Source: Liquidambar formosana
Taxonomy: Eukaryota > Streptophyta > Magnoliopsida > Saxifragales > Altingiaceae
DNA length: 64,000 nucleotides
Assembly: GCA_039720395.1 (NCBI GenBank)
Contig: CM077832.1
Coordinates: 33,773,758-33,837,757, forward strand
Direction: 5' to 3'
In this document: piece by piece, positions 1 through 12,280 of the stretch
Layout of the letters: the number at the start of each line of letters is the position of its first letter
Position numbering within the stretch: the stretch's first letter is position 1
Made by a program: the position numbers and the translations under genes
The notes under the pieces: generated by a model
What the model was told of the DNA's origin: nothing
Database searches by the model: none
The model's input: the letters and a program-made list of their open reading frames with translations, nothing else

Positions 1-105
1 ATGTTTTTGGATTCTCCTACATGAAAACAAAGAGATATGCAGTGAATATCAAGTGTCAACTTACTTGCATGAAAAGGGGCAATGAACACCAAAAAAAAGT
101 TGGGG

Positions 106-265
106 AAATTACTTTTTGATGACCACTTCCCAATTTGAAACCAAAAAGAAAAAAAAAAGTTTACGGTCATTTGGAAGTACATATATAGTCAATTTGTAGC
201 AAGTTGATAGAGAATAACTTTTGTTTAGTATTTAGTTGGAAAGTGCTCACAAAAAAGTAATTTCC
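106..265. mobile_element. Short TIR element (MITE), family member 1
   Basis: The 5' end AAATTACTTTTTGATGACCA is mirrored by the 3' end (TTGGAAAGTGCTCAC..AAAGTAATTT read in reverse complement). About 160 bp, no coding capacity. A second member follows after about 40 bp, and the same pair recurs at 10364-10709, so both inserted before the ascorbate oxidase duplication. Superfamily is not determined. Confidence 0.6.
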
Positions 266-302
266 GCAAAGGTCAAAAGTCACTGAATGCAACTTTTTGG
301 GG

Positions 303-457
303 AAATTATGTTTTAGTGATCACTTTCCAATTAATATGAAACACAATAAATTAGTAGTCATTGTCACGCTTGTGTATAGTCAATTTGTAAAAAGTTGACA
401 ACCTAATATCCTTCGTCGGTATTAAGTTGGAAAATGATCATCAAAAGGTAATTGTTT
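303..457. mobile_element. Short TIR element (MITE), family member 2
   Basis: Diverged relative of the element at 106-265. It begins AAATTATGTTTTAGTGATCA and ends with GGAAAATGATCATCAAAAGG then TAATT, giving imperfect terminal inverted repeats of about 30 bp. Its counterpart in the second unit is 10556-10709. Confidence 0.55.
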
Positions 458-909
458 GAAAACAGTTTTCTATAACTTTATTTCACTGTTTGAGCGTGGG
501 ATTTGAAAAAAAAAAAAAAAAAACAAAAAACAAAATGGAAGAAGAAAAGAAAGAAAGAGAAAACTTCTTATGTTGACACGTTGCACAACTATAGGTAACC
601 AATTCTCCATGTTATATATATATATATATAGTATAGATAGATAGATAGATTCTATTATTCCATGACATGTCTATCGAGACTACCACGGAAGGTGTGTGGG
701 ATAGGTTCGGACAAGTTGCAGGGAATTTGAGAGAATTAATCGATGTTGTGAAGGCCAAAAAAAATAGCTGTCAATCTGCCATCCTTTATCATTTTTATTT
801 TTTTTTCTGTTTTTTTGGATAAGCAAGTGAATAAATAATATATTAAAAGGAAAGGGGCACTGGCGAATGGGGGGCCTTTGGGGGGGTTGGGGGGGGGGGG
901 GGGGGGGAA

Positions 910-1221
910 TACTTGCCTCTACCCTTGGGTGGAGGAGCTCCTTCCCTCCGCCCACTCATGTTTCACCACTTGTCCAAATAAAGCAGGAGAATTGATTGTG
1001 TGCGTGCATTCCTATATTTGCACAATTGGGAACACATTTTCATAAATCCATAATTGAGTGTCACATGTTTATATTAACATGAATGTGTATCTATGTATCC
1101 ATATTAGTTTATTTGTTTGTTAGTGTTTTTAAATTCATATTTTTGTAAAATATTTATGACACATGGCAGAAAATGAATGGAGGTGGGGAGGAACTCCTCC
1201 ACCTTGGGGTGGAGGCAAGTA
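910..1221. mobile_element. TIR element of about 310 bp, only in duplication unit 1
   Basis: TACTTGCCTCTACCC at the left end is matched by GGGTGGAGGCAAGTA at the right end (one mismatch within the repeat), and the similarity continues inward (GGTGGAGGAG / CTCCTCCACC). A G-rich run lies immediately to its left. Duplication unit 2 lacks this whole stretch (compare around 11075-11090), so it arrived after the duplication or was lost there. No protein is encoded. Confidence 0.6.
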
Positions 1222-1281
1222 GTGTCTACGTTTGGGGCACGTGCTCCCACTAGCTCAACCAAGGTTTTTTTTTGGGAGAGA

Positions 1282-1435
1282 TATTATCATTTAATGACGA
1301 TTTCGCAAAATAATACCAAAAAGAGGAAAATGGTAGTCATTTTAAAGCATATTTACAGTCACTTTGTAATACATTGACAAAAATATCTTTTTTTTTGGTA
1401 TTAAATTGAAAAATGATTACTAAAAAGTAATTGTT
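1282..1435. mobile_element. Short TIR element (MITE), family member 3
   Basis: Related to 106-265 and 303-457. Its right half (TATTAAATTGAAAAATGATT, ending AAAGTAATTG) is the clearest; the left border is weak. It lies in the part of unit 1 that unit 2 does not have. Confidence 0.4.
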
Positions 1436-4431
1436 TAAAAAAAAATGCTTTCCAAAGCTTTTAGTTCTCAATTCCCAATTTACAGAGTCATAAGACAGTG
1501 CCCCATTAGAGATAAATCCTAACTCTACCCCTGAAAAAGGGAACCAATACATGTAGGAGACTCCACTCCTATCTCTTGATTCAAATTCAGAAAATAATGG
1601 GCAGCTTGGTTGACCTGTTTCGGATGTGAATGAACCGCCTACATAGAGAAGTTAGACAATAAGTTCCTAACTTAAAAAAACAGGGGCCTTAGACCAATCC
1701 TGAAGGGGCTCCATTCTTTACCACATGTAAAAGCCCTAGAGCGATATTACAAATGAACACAACTAGACGAGGATAAGGAGTACTCATGCCAGTTGTGTCT
1801 ACCAACGCAGAGTATAGAACTAAAGACTAAGTTAATCACCGTCTGGCCTGCTATCTGAAAATATAAATTATAGAGCAACTCTGCTCGTTCATTAAGGAAT
1901 TTGCTGGCTTGTGCGTGTCCAGGTTGGCACCGCATGAGTATCCCCATAGCAACTTTAGACTACCCGATTAATTACCTAATAGAAAATGCTAGTTAGCTCT
2001 ACACTTTGCTCTACATTTTATCCTATTATGATAGAATAAATGGATAAATTTGTAAGACCCACCGATATCGTTAAATTTTAAAAAATTATGGTAAAACTAA
2101 ATCCACATATCAGGGCAAAGTGTAAAGCAAAATGGGAGGCTAATTAGCATTTCTTTTACCCTACACATATATTAGCGCGGCCTATAGGAAGCCTTTGGAG
2201 AAAAAGTCATCTCACTCCGGTCAAAAAGCTATGTCTACGGGGTCCTTACGGGCTACATGGATAATATGAATCAAATGCAAAATATAACGACACCAAACGC
2301 ACGTTTCCTTTTTTTTTTTTTTTTCAAATCACTACTATTTTTTTTTACGCACGTTTAAGAATGGGATCAGTGGACCGAATTTTGATTTTGACATTGTCTC
2401 GAACTCGTGAAACGTTTAGCTACAAATTTGGAATAAAAAAAAAATACATTAATACAAGAAAAGGTATGGGAAAAATTCAATCTTTGTATTTATTTATTTA
2501 TTTATTTTTAATCAAAGATAGGAAAAATGTAATTATACGAATAAGTAGGAGAGCTTGGTAAAATTAATTAAAATAATTAAAATTCAACGAAACTAATTTT
2601 CCAAAATTGGATGTAATTCAGTACGTTGACCAAAGGTGGATGGTAAATTAAAATATTCTGGACTGGGAATGTGGAAGGGTTGGAATGGCTTTGGGTCCAA
2701 GAGAGAGCGAGAGAGAGAGAGAGAGAGAGGGAAGAGGGGATGAGGGGAGGGGGAGGCTTAACTGTGTGAATTTCCATATAATATATTAGACAAGCATGAG
2801 TGACATGTAAGAGTGAAGGCTTACATTAATATTTGAAAAAAAAAAAAACAGAACATAAATCAATAGTGCGTGCAAAATTTTCCAAATTAACAATGGAACA
2901 TAAGAGAGTAATATTAATGTTAAGGTCTTTGATAAATCCAGAATAAATTAAAAACGAACTCAAAAACATATAAGGACAAGGTCCGCTCCTCGAGCACTAT
3001 GGCCTATATATGGAAGCTATAGTAAAAAGTTAGAATGGATGACGGTTCTTTATGGTGTGTTTGAATAAGAGATCTGTTGGAAGGATTTGGGTTAAGTTGA
3101 GATTTCAAATCCAGATTATGGCAACAACAGTAGATGGGGATGAAGTTGAAATTCTATTTTACCTCAAATCCCTCTTCTAAATCTCTTATCTAGACACACC
3201 ATTAAGGAAAAATAAAATAAAAAAGACAACTATGGCCTATGGAAGCCTTTGGTTTCACCACAACCCATAATAGATGGGGGAAGTTTCCCCACCTTTTCTA
3301 CCCCTTCTTCAAACACCACTCCCATACCCATATAAAAATGTGGCTCTATATGGCAACGGAAAGCCCAGACACCAGGGTTATCAGCCTGAAACCTCAAAGC
3401 AGTCCACCCATAAGGATGAACAGGCACTGCATTCTTCATTATCGGATCAACCAAATTGTACTTCTTCTGGTCATTAACCATGTCAAACTTACCCGTCCCA
3501 TACCCTAGGACCCAAAAATCATGCCCATGTAGATGCCACGGATGTGTCTCACTATTATTTGGTGTCATAGTGTCTGCATTTTGCAATATAATATCCACTG
3601 TTGTATTGAAATGTAACCTATAAAGGGAGTTGCTGGAAGTAGCATTTGTATTCTTGGCAACGCCGAAGATATCATAATTTTCGGAGTCGTAGCCATCTGG
3701 AGGTGGAGTGTGATCAAAGGCATGAGTTAATTTCTCCTTAAGTGCTATAAGGTAAGGGGTATGGGAAAGGTGAATGAGACATTGTTTAAGGACCAGCGGA
3801 AGTAGCCATCTATCTTATTTTGTGTGTTGAGAAGCACAATGACTCTATCCGAGGTGAGGGGAGGGGTGTGTATGAAACCTTGGCGTGCGTTGATGGCAAG
3901 ACTCTGAGCCAATCGAGCAGCAGTATCGTTCCAAAGAGGGCCGGTGGTGGGAATTGTTGGAGGGGATTTTCGAGGATGGTTTGGATAGTAATTGAAAATG
4001 GCTAAGCCAGTTGGAGTTCCAGGTTTTCGACTAACCACAGTTGCAGTGGCCCAACAGTTTTTTGAGGGTTCTTGGTCTGCTTTTACTAGGACAGAGTATG
4101 TCTCTCCCGAGTAAATGAATAGGCTTTTTACGATTATTGGCTCCACATACTGCCCATCAGCTTCGACAATAGTCATATTATGATTCTGCATAACAAAATC
4201 AAGATTACCATGATTAATAGAGTTGTAAGCATTGAGATTACTTTTGGGTAAATACCAAAATTTGATTTATTAGACACATAAAATAATAACATAAATGTTG
4301 ATAAAAATGCCCTTATTTGATCCGGGTAGCAAGCTTCGTGTTTTTTTCCCCCGAGTAGCGGTGGTTATGGTAGTAGTGGTGTTGGTGATATTTAGATGGT
4401 AGAGGTTTTAGTGGTGATGATATATAAGCAA

Positions 4432-4838
4432 GGCGGAATTAGAAATTTTTGTTTACAGTCGTCACTTATATACTTACATACATACACAAGCACATATATT
4501 CATATATTTTGTGTGCTAGGTGTGTGTGCACGCGTTTATGTAAAATATAAACCCCTAAACTTGATAGTCAAGGAAATTATTGCAAAAAGATGAATGTTTA
4601 CCTATGTATTCACTTTATTATTTAGTTACCTCCCGAATTTAGTTGACATTCACAATAGGGGTGAAAAAATAAAATTGGGGTGCCACTTTATCAAGTATGG
4701 AGGGAAAGTGTGAAATTGGGGGTGCCACTTTATCAACTATGGGGGTGTCCACTCATCAAATTGAAGGGAGTTATGTAGTTTTTAAAAAATTTTGGGGTTG
4801 CCACAGCCCCCAAGGGCAAACGTGGGTCCACCCCTTTA
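4432..4838. mobile_element. Small insertion in intron 4 of ascorbate oxidase copy A
   Basis: Present in copy A and absent from the matching place in copy B (about 13530), where the flanks join directly. The word TATATA stands on both sides ('gatgatatata' left, 'tatataggtgg' right), as a target-site duplication would. The ends (AGGCGGAATTAG left, GGTCCACCCC right) are only weakly inverted. A non-autonomous DNA transposon is likely; the family is not identified. Confidence 0.5.
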
Positions 4839-5454
4839 TATAGGTGGTTGATGTGTGGTGTGGAGGATTATTTGTTCCAAAACGATAATAATGGAAAGGA
4901 ATCAGAAACTCTACACAAAGCTTTTGGAGACTCAAGTGTTTAGATATCTCAATGACACAGTTTCATTTTTAGACATAGATTTTAACTAAAATCACGGATC
5001 AAAACATAATAATGAGTAAGATCTAGCACAAATGACACAGTTCTACCGTGCTATATCACCGCTTGAAGTTGAATACATGGGATTCCATCCCTCGGTGATG
5101 CCGCACCTAAGTTCTCAAATTATTTTCAAATCACATGGGCCTCAGCTACGGGCGGAGGGAGGGGTGATGCCGCACCTAAATTTTCAAATTATTTTGAACT
5201 AATTTATAAATATTTAAAAATTTGACACTGCCAATTTTTAGTTAACCCCTAATTTTATTTTGACCCTCTAGTTGCTTTTTTACTCAAAGAATTGATGACT
5301 TGGACCTTTTTTTTTAATATTTTTTCATAATCATTTTTCTACCATATACAAAGTTAAAAGAATAAAATCCTATTGTGATCCGCCATTGAGGAAATTTTTT
5401 TAAAAAAATATTTATCTTTAGTTTTGAGTCTTGACCTTGCAAAACCATCTTTTT

Positions 5455-6455
5455 TTCTTTTTTTTTTTTTTTTTTTGATCGGCAAAAGATGAATTATATT
5501 AAGAAGAAGAAAATAGAAGAAAATACACCCATAAAAAAACACAAAACACCACCCACCAAAAACACAAACACCCCCCACCACCCAACCCAAGAAATCCACA
5601 CCCAAAAAAAAAAAGACACCCCCCAAAAACAAAAATAAAAGCACAAAGCCAAAGCCAAACCCAAAGCTAAAGCCAAACCAAGGAGAAAAGAAGGCTACCC
5701 AAGCAAAGTCAAACCTAGCAATTCAAAAAAATCACCCCTAAGAAACCAACAGAACACAAGAGCAAGCAACCCAAACACCAAAAAGAGAAGAAACACCACG
5801 AAGCTAAAGAGACCACCTCCGACAACCAACATAACAGCCAACAACCCGCAATGACACCAAAAACCCGCAATGACACCAACAACGAGCCTCTAACTAAGCA
5901 AACCAAACCACAAGCCAATACAGAAAACCACCCCAAGAAAGCCAGAAGAACTCAAAAGAACATAGAAGATAGCAGGGAGCCCAAACACCAGAAAAGAACC
6001 GACAAACACTACAAAGCCGATGCGACCATCGCCAACACAACAGCCAGCAACCCGCGACAACACCAACAATGAGACTCCAACAAAGCAAAAACAGAACACA
6101 AGCCAAACCTCTTAAATCTCTTCTTGATACTTTTCAAATTGCTCCCAATCCCTCAATTCCAATTCGACAAGTCTGTTTACAACTTTCTCTTCATTTCCTA
6201 GACAACAAATCACAATCCTCTTATAGAATTCCAAAGTATTGTTTGCTTCCTCCAAAATGATCCTATTTCTATTAACAATCCCACGAGTTGGCACTAAGAT
6301 TCCACTCCCATGAACATTCACCGAATTCCTAGGGATAATCTCTTTGCACTTCAATTTTACCTTCAACGCTTTCCTCCTACCCCTCCTAGCTTTCGAAAAT
6401 TTTTTCTTTTTTTTGGGCCCCTCCACATTCCCTTTCTTGCTCTAACTTTGACGAA
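5455..6455 (-). mobile_element. 5'-truncated LINE (L1-type) insertion in copy A intron 4
   Basis: About 1 kb absent from copy B (flanks join near 14580-14590). Read on the minus strand it ends with AATTCATCTTTTGCCGATCA followed by a long A-run, the usual 3' end of plant L1 LINEs. Upstream the minus strand is pyrimidine/GT-rich, like a LINE 3' untranslated region. An open minus-strand stretch (6426-6112, 104 codons, lysine/arginine-rich start) may be a leftover of element coding sequence, but I do not recognise a domain. Exact borders are not fixed. Confidence 0.5.
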
Positions 6456-8206
6456 AATCTCGTGGTTCTGATTCTAGTGAAGGGCCTCACTTCTTTTTTT
6501 TTTTTTTTTTAGGTAAACTGGATATATATAAAGAACAGAAACTAAGAGTTTAATACACTATGGGAGTATAGCACACCCCTATTGTCTGCCTCCAACTAAA
6601 GAGAGGGCCTCACTTATTTTGTTAGTTAATTGCACTAATCTTGCCTAGCACATCAGCCTGTAAATAAAATAAATGGATGGAACCAATAACTTTAAAATTT
6701 TTCTTCCCAACTTAACAAACGCACCCTGAAGCTAGTATTTGACAGATGTAGGGGCATGAAAGGTACCTCTATTTCAAAACTAAGAGCTGATAGAGAAGTC
6801 AAGTTAGTCATATTTCTTGGGATCACTGTAATACGTAGGGAGCACATTCAAGATTTGTCACATTGCAAACATTGGAATCTAAACTCGAAGAAGTCATAAG
6901 AGAGCAGTTGAGCCTTCCTTTTCCTTGTATTAGGAGTGACTGAATATAATTGATGGAAAATTTTTTTAAAAAAAAAAACCATTAACAAAATTAATTAAAT
7001 TTTGTAGTGCAGGAAGAATTAAATTCAAATTTCTATGGTGGAGTAAGTGTCTTTTACCTGAGGCTCCCCAACCCATACAAAAGGAATTGAAGATAAGCCG
7101 GTGGCTTGGTCATAGGTGCTTTTGTGGTACCAATCATTAAGGATGATGCTCCGATCGTAATCATAGAAGAAAGGTTCGGACTCTCCATCTGGAAGTGATG
7201 CGCGGATTGATCCATATAACCCTGCTTCTCTTTGCATTCCGTAATGGGCATGGTACATATATGTCCCAGGCTACATAATTCACCAAAGTAAAATAATTAA
7301 AGGTTTTTTTGGGGAGTAAAATTGAGTAAGAATTGGGAGGAAAAAAAAGAAAAAAAAAACACTAAAAAACACTATATCCCTCTTAAGTACTCAATGTTCA
7401 TTCATTCCTAGAGTGTTTTTTACCTAATTTTTACTCAATTTTTCATCCAAAACTTAACCGAGGGGGACTTTATATTGATTTTTCCTTTAAGGGAGTTTCT
7501 TATAATATATTTACCAATAATTTATAATTATGACCAGAGAAGCTGGAGACCAAAATGGTAGCAGAGGTTCTGGCTAATATGACTTTACCCTATCAACAAC
7601 AAACTGGTATTTGAATGTTTCTCCTGGAAAAATTGGACATTGAGTTACCTCCTCTGTTCCATTGTTCCATCACTCCAAGGTGTTCCCCTCTGCCATAAAT
7701 CACGGAGATAATTATGATAAATAAACGATCAAAAGTCAAAACCGAAAAGATATGGTATAAAATGCTGACTAAAGTCTAAAGGAGAAATAAAGCTTAAGAA
7801 CCTACGGACCTACCTGTCGGATTCCATGCCAATGGATAGCGACATTCTCACTTAATAAACTGTTTCTAAGCTCGACGGCGATGGTATCGCCTTGCTGCGC
7901 CAAGATGGTTGGTCCTGGTGTTCTGCCGTTAATGGCAATAACCAGCTTCTTAAAGCAATCAGGAGACTTGTACTCATCCTTCACCTCCCATTTATACCGT
8001 CGAATTCTTGCCTCGGAGGTTTGAGCACTTATCATAGAGATGATGAGACATGAAGCCAGCAACCTCATCAGGCTTCTTCTGCATTGTAAAAGCTCAACCA
8101 TTTCTTTAAATTTTCGAGCTTGAAACAGCTAACCCAATGGAACTCAGTATACCGAAATGTGTATTGTTAGCAAGGTTCTGATATAAACGTTGCTTTCACC
8201 GAACAA

Positions 8207-8217
8207 GTGATATATAG
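8207..8217 (-). promoter_or_regulatory. Possible TATA box of ascorbate oxidase copy A
   Basis: CTATATATC on the minus strand, roughly 110 bp upstream of the ATG. It is the same word as at the functional copy (16388-16396). Assigned by position and composition only. Confidence 0.3.
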
Positions 8218-9690
8218 CTGTTTGATTCACATAATTTGTCTACATATAGTGTCTTAAGTCAAATTTAAGTGTCTAATACAAATTGGAAGGCAGAATTTAC
8301 GGTTGGACCAAGGTAGCTAGATAATGTCACCATAGAGATTGTATATAATTGAAATTACGTGGAAGTTCCCTCAAATTATTGAGGATTAACAATTGGAGAT
8401 GGATTTCCCTAGGCCTTACTCCAGACCCACTAAGGTTTCAACCCAGACTGATCTACTAATGACTCGTATGAAACGCTTCATATCCATACAAGCAACAATA
8501 GTTATGAAGAGTACATTGATTAACAATTAGAGGTTTCCAGGCCTTACTTTGAACCTCTGAGGTTTCAGCCTAGATTAATCCTCTAACAACTTGTATGAGA
8601 TGTTCTAAATCTACACAAGTAATAATAATTGTGAAAAGTTGAATTGTTGAAACAATAACCTCTTGGGAGCATATTCAAAGCCTTACCACTCGTCCAACCC
8701 CACAAGATCGATTGGGTGAATAAGCTAGGCACCATAAAATAAAATAAAAAGCCATAGGAATTTTTGCATATCTGATTCATGGTTAGGTCAATTGTTAAAC
8801 GTGCACCACGCATGAACTATATAGTTTATTTAACATGATATATGTGATTTGTGGGTATCTTGTTTTAAAAACAGCCTGATGATGATGGAATACATGGTTT
8901 ATATTGCCAGTTGATGTAACATTTTACACACATAATTAAGGCTGGTAATAGTCTCGCACTCTCACCAAAGCAAGAGATTACAAATTATTGTGAAATTAAA
9001 ATGAGCATAAATTTGATAAAATAATTCTGTAAGATTTAAATAATAATAAAAATGTCACTTTTATAAAAATAAATAAATAATAATAATAAAAATGTCAATT
9101 TCCAATTAACAATATTGAAATTACCGCAACCCTCATGGCTAAGCAAGATTGTAAAATCAACGATATACCAAAAACAAAACCATGTTGTTAACCTTTTTTT
9201 TTTCTTTTTTTCTTTTTTGGTTTTTAATTGTCCAATGCATTCGACACAAGAGAATTACATGCGAGAGAAAATTTGTCTGTTGTAGAAGCATCTTTGAACC
9301 TTTTGACACGCAAAAAAAATAAATGAAATAAATAAAAACACCCTTTTTTGGGTGCTAAATGCTAAATTGCGGACCCGTTCATGTTTTCGATAAATCTAAC
9401 CTATTCATGTTGAGAGAGCCACCTTTTATCGTTATTCTAATAGCGAATAAAATACCCTTTACGGTACAATACGTTTAAAAAACATCTAACTTTCTTCTCT
9501 CTTACCGGTTCTTCTGCCGAGTACTGGCAGATTCCTTCCCCACTCTCCAAAGCTCATTACATATATGCAGATTTTTTTTTTTTTTTTTTTTGACAACATT
9601 TTTTTAAAATTTTTTAATTTTATAATTGATAGAACTTATTACCTCTAGTATTCTTAATATCAATAAATGAGTATCAATGAATTCTTATAA

Positions 9691-10254
9691 GTTTGTCGCA
9701 TAACCATTAGTTAAACCACCAACCAATGAATTTCCTTTTGTTAGCCAGGTGGACCAATCATCCACTCTCCTGCCAAAATTCAATTTTAACGGAAACACAT
9801 GACAACGATGAATCTTGACTTTCGATGAGGATCTTTAGTGGGTTTCGTAGAGTGAAAAATCAGGGGGAGAAATAATGAAAATTTGTTTGATATTAGAGCA
9901 TAAAAAGATGAGAAAAAGGTTTAGAAAGAAAAAGAGAATGGGAGAAGCAAAGAGGGAAGGAGAAGAAGATTAGAGAATGCATAGATCTTTTCAATTTTAG
10001 GTAATTTAACCATATGAAAACTCTTGATTAAAACTAATTTTTTTTTTTTTCGTCGAAGGCAGATGAGGGGAATATTTAGATTCCGACGTTTCACATTTTT
10101 TATTATTTAAAAATCATTCTTTCTTCTATTTGTCTCTCTTTTTTATTATGACTATTTATAGTTTTAATTGTTCAATTTTTGGAAGAGGAGATAAATAGGC
10201 ATAAAGAAAATGAATAAATATGGTAGTCTACAAAGTTTGGGTTGAAGATATACA
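9691..10254. other. Unique spacer between the two ascorbate oxidase units
   Basis: AT-rich sequence with no convincing ORF, RNA gene or repeat structure. It is not shared by both units and therefore marks the duplication junction. Confidence 0.5.
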
Positions 10255-10363
10255 GTATAGGTTTTTCAATTCTCCCACATGAAAACAAAGAGATATGAAG
10301 TGAATACCAAGTGTCAACTTACTTGCAAGAAAATGAGCAGTGAACACCAAAAGAAAGTTGGGG

Positions 10364-10516
10364 AAATTACTTTTTGATGACCACTTCCCAATTTGAAACC
10401 AAAAAAAAATGTTTGTAGTAATTTGGAAGTGCATATATAGTCAATTTGTAGCAAGTTGATAGATAATAACTTTTGTTTAGTATTAAGTTGGAAAGTGCTC
10501 ACAAAAAAAGTAATTT
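10364..10516. mobile_element. Short TIR element (MITE), family member 1, duplicate
   Basis: Direct counterpart of 106-265 with the same inverted ends (AAATTACTTTTTGATGACCA; right end AAAGTAATTT). Paired with the next element exactly as in unit 1. Confidence 0.55.
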
Positions 10517-10555
10517 CCGCGAAAGTCAAAAGTCACTAAAATTAAATTTTTGGGG

Positions 10556-10709
10556 AAATTACGTTTTAGTGATCACTTTCTAATTAATATGAAACACAAT
10601 AAATTAGTAGTCATTGTTACGCTTGTATACAATCATTTTGTAAAAAGTTGATAGCTTATATCTTTCGTTGGTTTTAAGTTGGAAAATGATCATCAAAAGG
10701 TAATTGTTT
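10556..10709. mobile_element. Short TIR element (MITE), family member 2, duplicate
   Basis: Direct counterpart of 303-457 (AAATTACGTTTTAGTGATCA on the left, AATGATCATCAAAAGGTAAT on the right). Confidence 0.55.
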
Positions 10710-11002
10710 GAAAAAAGTTTTTTGTCTTCATTTCACTGTTTGAGCATGGGATTTGAAAAAAAGAAAAAGAAAAAAAAAAGGAGAAAACTTCTTATGTTGA
10801 CACGTGGCACAGCTACAGATAACCAAATCCTTTGTGTTATATATATAGTATAGATAGATAGATTCTATTATTCCATGACATGTCTATCGAGACTACCACA
10901 GAAGGTGCGTGGGATAGGTTCAGACAAGTTGCAGTGAATTTGAGAGAATTAATGGATGTTGTGAAGGCCAAAAAAATAGCAGCCATTCTGCCATCCTTTA
11001 TC

Positions 11003-11039
<37 letters not shown>

Positions 11040-11766
11040 GTGGTGGATAAGCAAGTGAATAAATAATATATTAAAAGGAAAAGGGAACCAATACATGCAG
11101 GGGACTCCACTCCTATCTCTTGATTCAAATTCAGAAAACAATCTAGGATCTGGATGTTGGAGATAGGAAGAGAACAAAACGATTAGAAAGAACCACCCAT
11201 TGGGTTAAATCATGGGCAGCTTGGTTGACCTGCTTTGGACGTGAGTGAACCGCCTACATAGAGAAATTAGACAATAAGTTCCTAGCTTTAAAAAACAGGG
11301 GCCTTAGACCAATCCTGAAGCGGCTCCATTCTTTACCACATGTAAAGCCCTGGAGCGATATTACAAATGAACACAACTAGACGAGGATAAGGAGTACTCA
11401 TGCCAGCCCTGTCAGGGACGTTTCTTTATTTTATTTTTCTTTAAATCACTACTAGTTTTTTACGCACGTTTAAGAATGGGACCAGTGGGCCGAATTTTGA
11501 TTTTGACATTGTCTCGAACTCGGGAAACGTTTAGCTACAAATTCGGAATTAAAAAAAAGACATTAATACTAGAAGAAGTGTGGGAAAAATTCAATCTTTG
11601 TATTTTTTTTTTTTTTTAATCAAAGATAGGAAAAATGTAATTATACGAATAAGTAGGAGAGCTTGGTAAAATTAATTAAAATAATTAAAATTCAACGAAA
11701 CTAATTTTCCAAAATTGAATGTAATTCAGTACGTTGACCAAAGGTGGATGGTAAATTAAAATATTT

Positions 11767-11768
<2 letters not shown>

Positions 11769-11804
<36 letters not shown>
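11769..11804. repeat. GA microsatellite
   Basis: Uninterrupted run of (GA)n about 36 bp long. The matching place in unit 1 (about 2702-2730) has a shorter, interrupted run. No gene is attached. Confidence 0.8.
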
Positions 11805-11808
<4 letters not shown>

Positions 11809-12280
11809 AGAGCGGAAGAGGGGAGGGGGAGGCTTACCTGTGTGAATTTCCATACAATTATATTAGACAAGCATGAGTGACATGTAAGAGTGAAGGCTTA
11901 CATTAATATTTGAAAAAAAAACAGAACATTAATCAATAGTGCGTGCAAAATTTTCCAAATTAACAATGGAACATAAGAGAGTAATATTAATGTTAAGGTC
12001 TTTGATAAATCCAGAATAAATTAAAAATGAACTCAAAAATATATAAGGACAAGGTCCGCTCCTCGAGCACTATGGCCTATATATGGAAGCTATAGTAAAA
12101 GGCTAGAATGGATGATGGTTCCTTATGGTGTGTTTGAATAAGAGATTTGTTGGAGGATTTGGCAACAACAGTAGATGGGAATGAAGTTAAAATTCTATTT
12201 TACCTCAAATCCCTCTTTTAAATCTTTCATCCAGACACACCATTAAGGAAAAAAAAAGAAAAAAAAAAGAAAAAGACAAA

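Larger units (their letters stand above)
3230..8101 (-). pseudogene. L-ascorbate oxidase pseudogene (copy A)
   Basis: Decayed tandem copy of the gene at 12281-16248. By alignment, exons read on the minus strand are 8101-7814, 7689 to about 7590, 7270-7058, 6939-6767 and 4185-3230. Exon 1 is intact, with ATG, signal peptide and the HWHG copper motif. Exon 2 carries an 8-bp tandem duplication (7655-7662 repeated at 7663-7670) that shifts the frame into a stop a few codons on. Exon 4 is 173 nt against 189, with a base lost and about 15 nt deleted near 6806-6832. Exon 5 has lost one G in the run at 3763-3765. The first histidine of the HCHIEPHF motif has become arginine (codon at 3356-3358). No functional multicopper oxidase can be made. 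Exon 3 and the splice sites look normal, so decay is fairly recent. Exon 5 remains nearly identical to copy B. Confidence 0.92.
1..9690. repeat. Tandem segmental duplication, unit 1 (ascorbate oxidase pseudogene unit)
   Basis: This stretch aligns along its whole length with 10255-18815: the left MITE pair, the gene, its promoter side and about 1.4 kb beyond. The right junction lies near the words 'gtatcaatg..ttataagttt' (about 9670 here, 18800 in unit 2), after which the two diverge. Differences are mostly discrete insertions: 910-1221, 4432-4838 and about 5455-6455 occur only here, and 13752-14095 and 17643-18610 occur only in unit 2. The left end may extend past the window. Confidence 0.85.

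Noticed and set aside
6112..6426. Minus-strand 104-codon ORF with a lysine-rich start
   Set aside because: It lies in a copy-specific insertion ending in a LINE-like tail, has no recognised domain and no gene context. Treated as part of the insertion.
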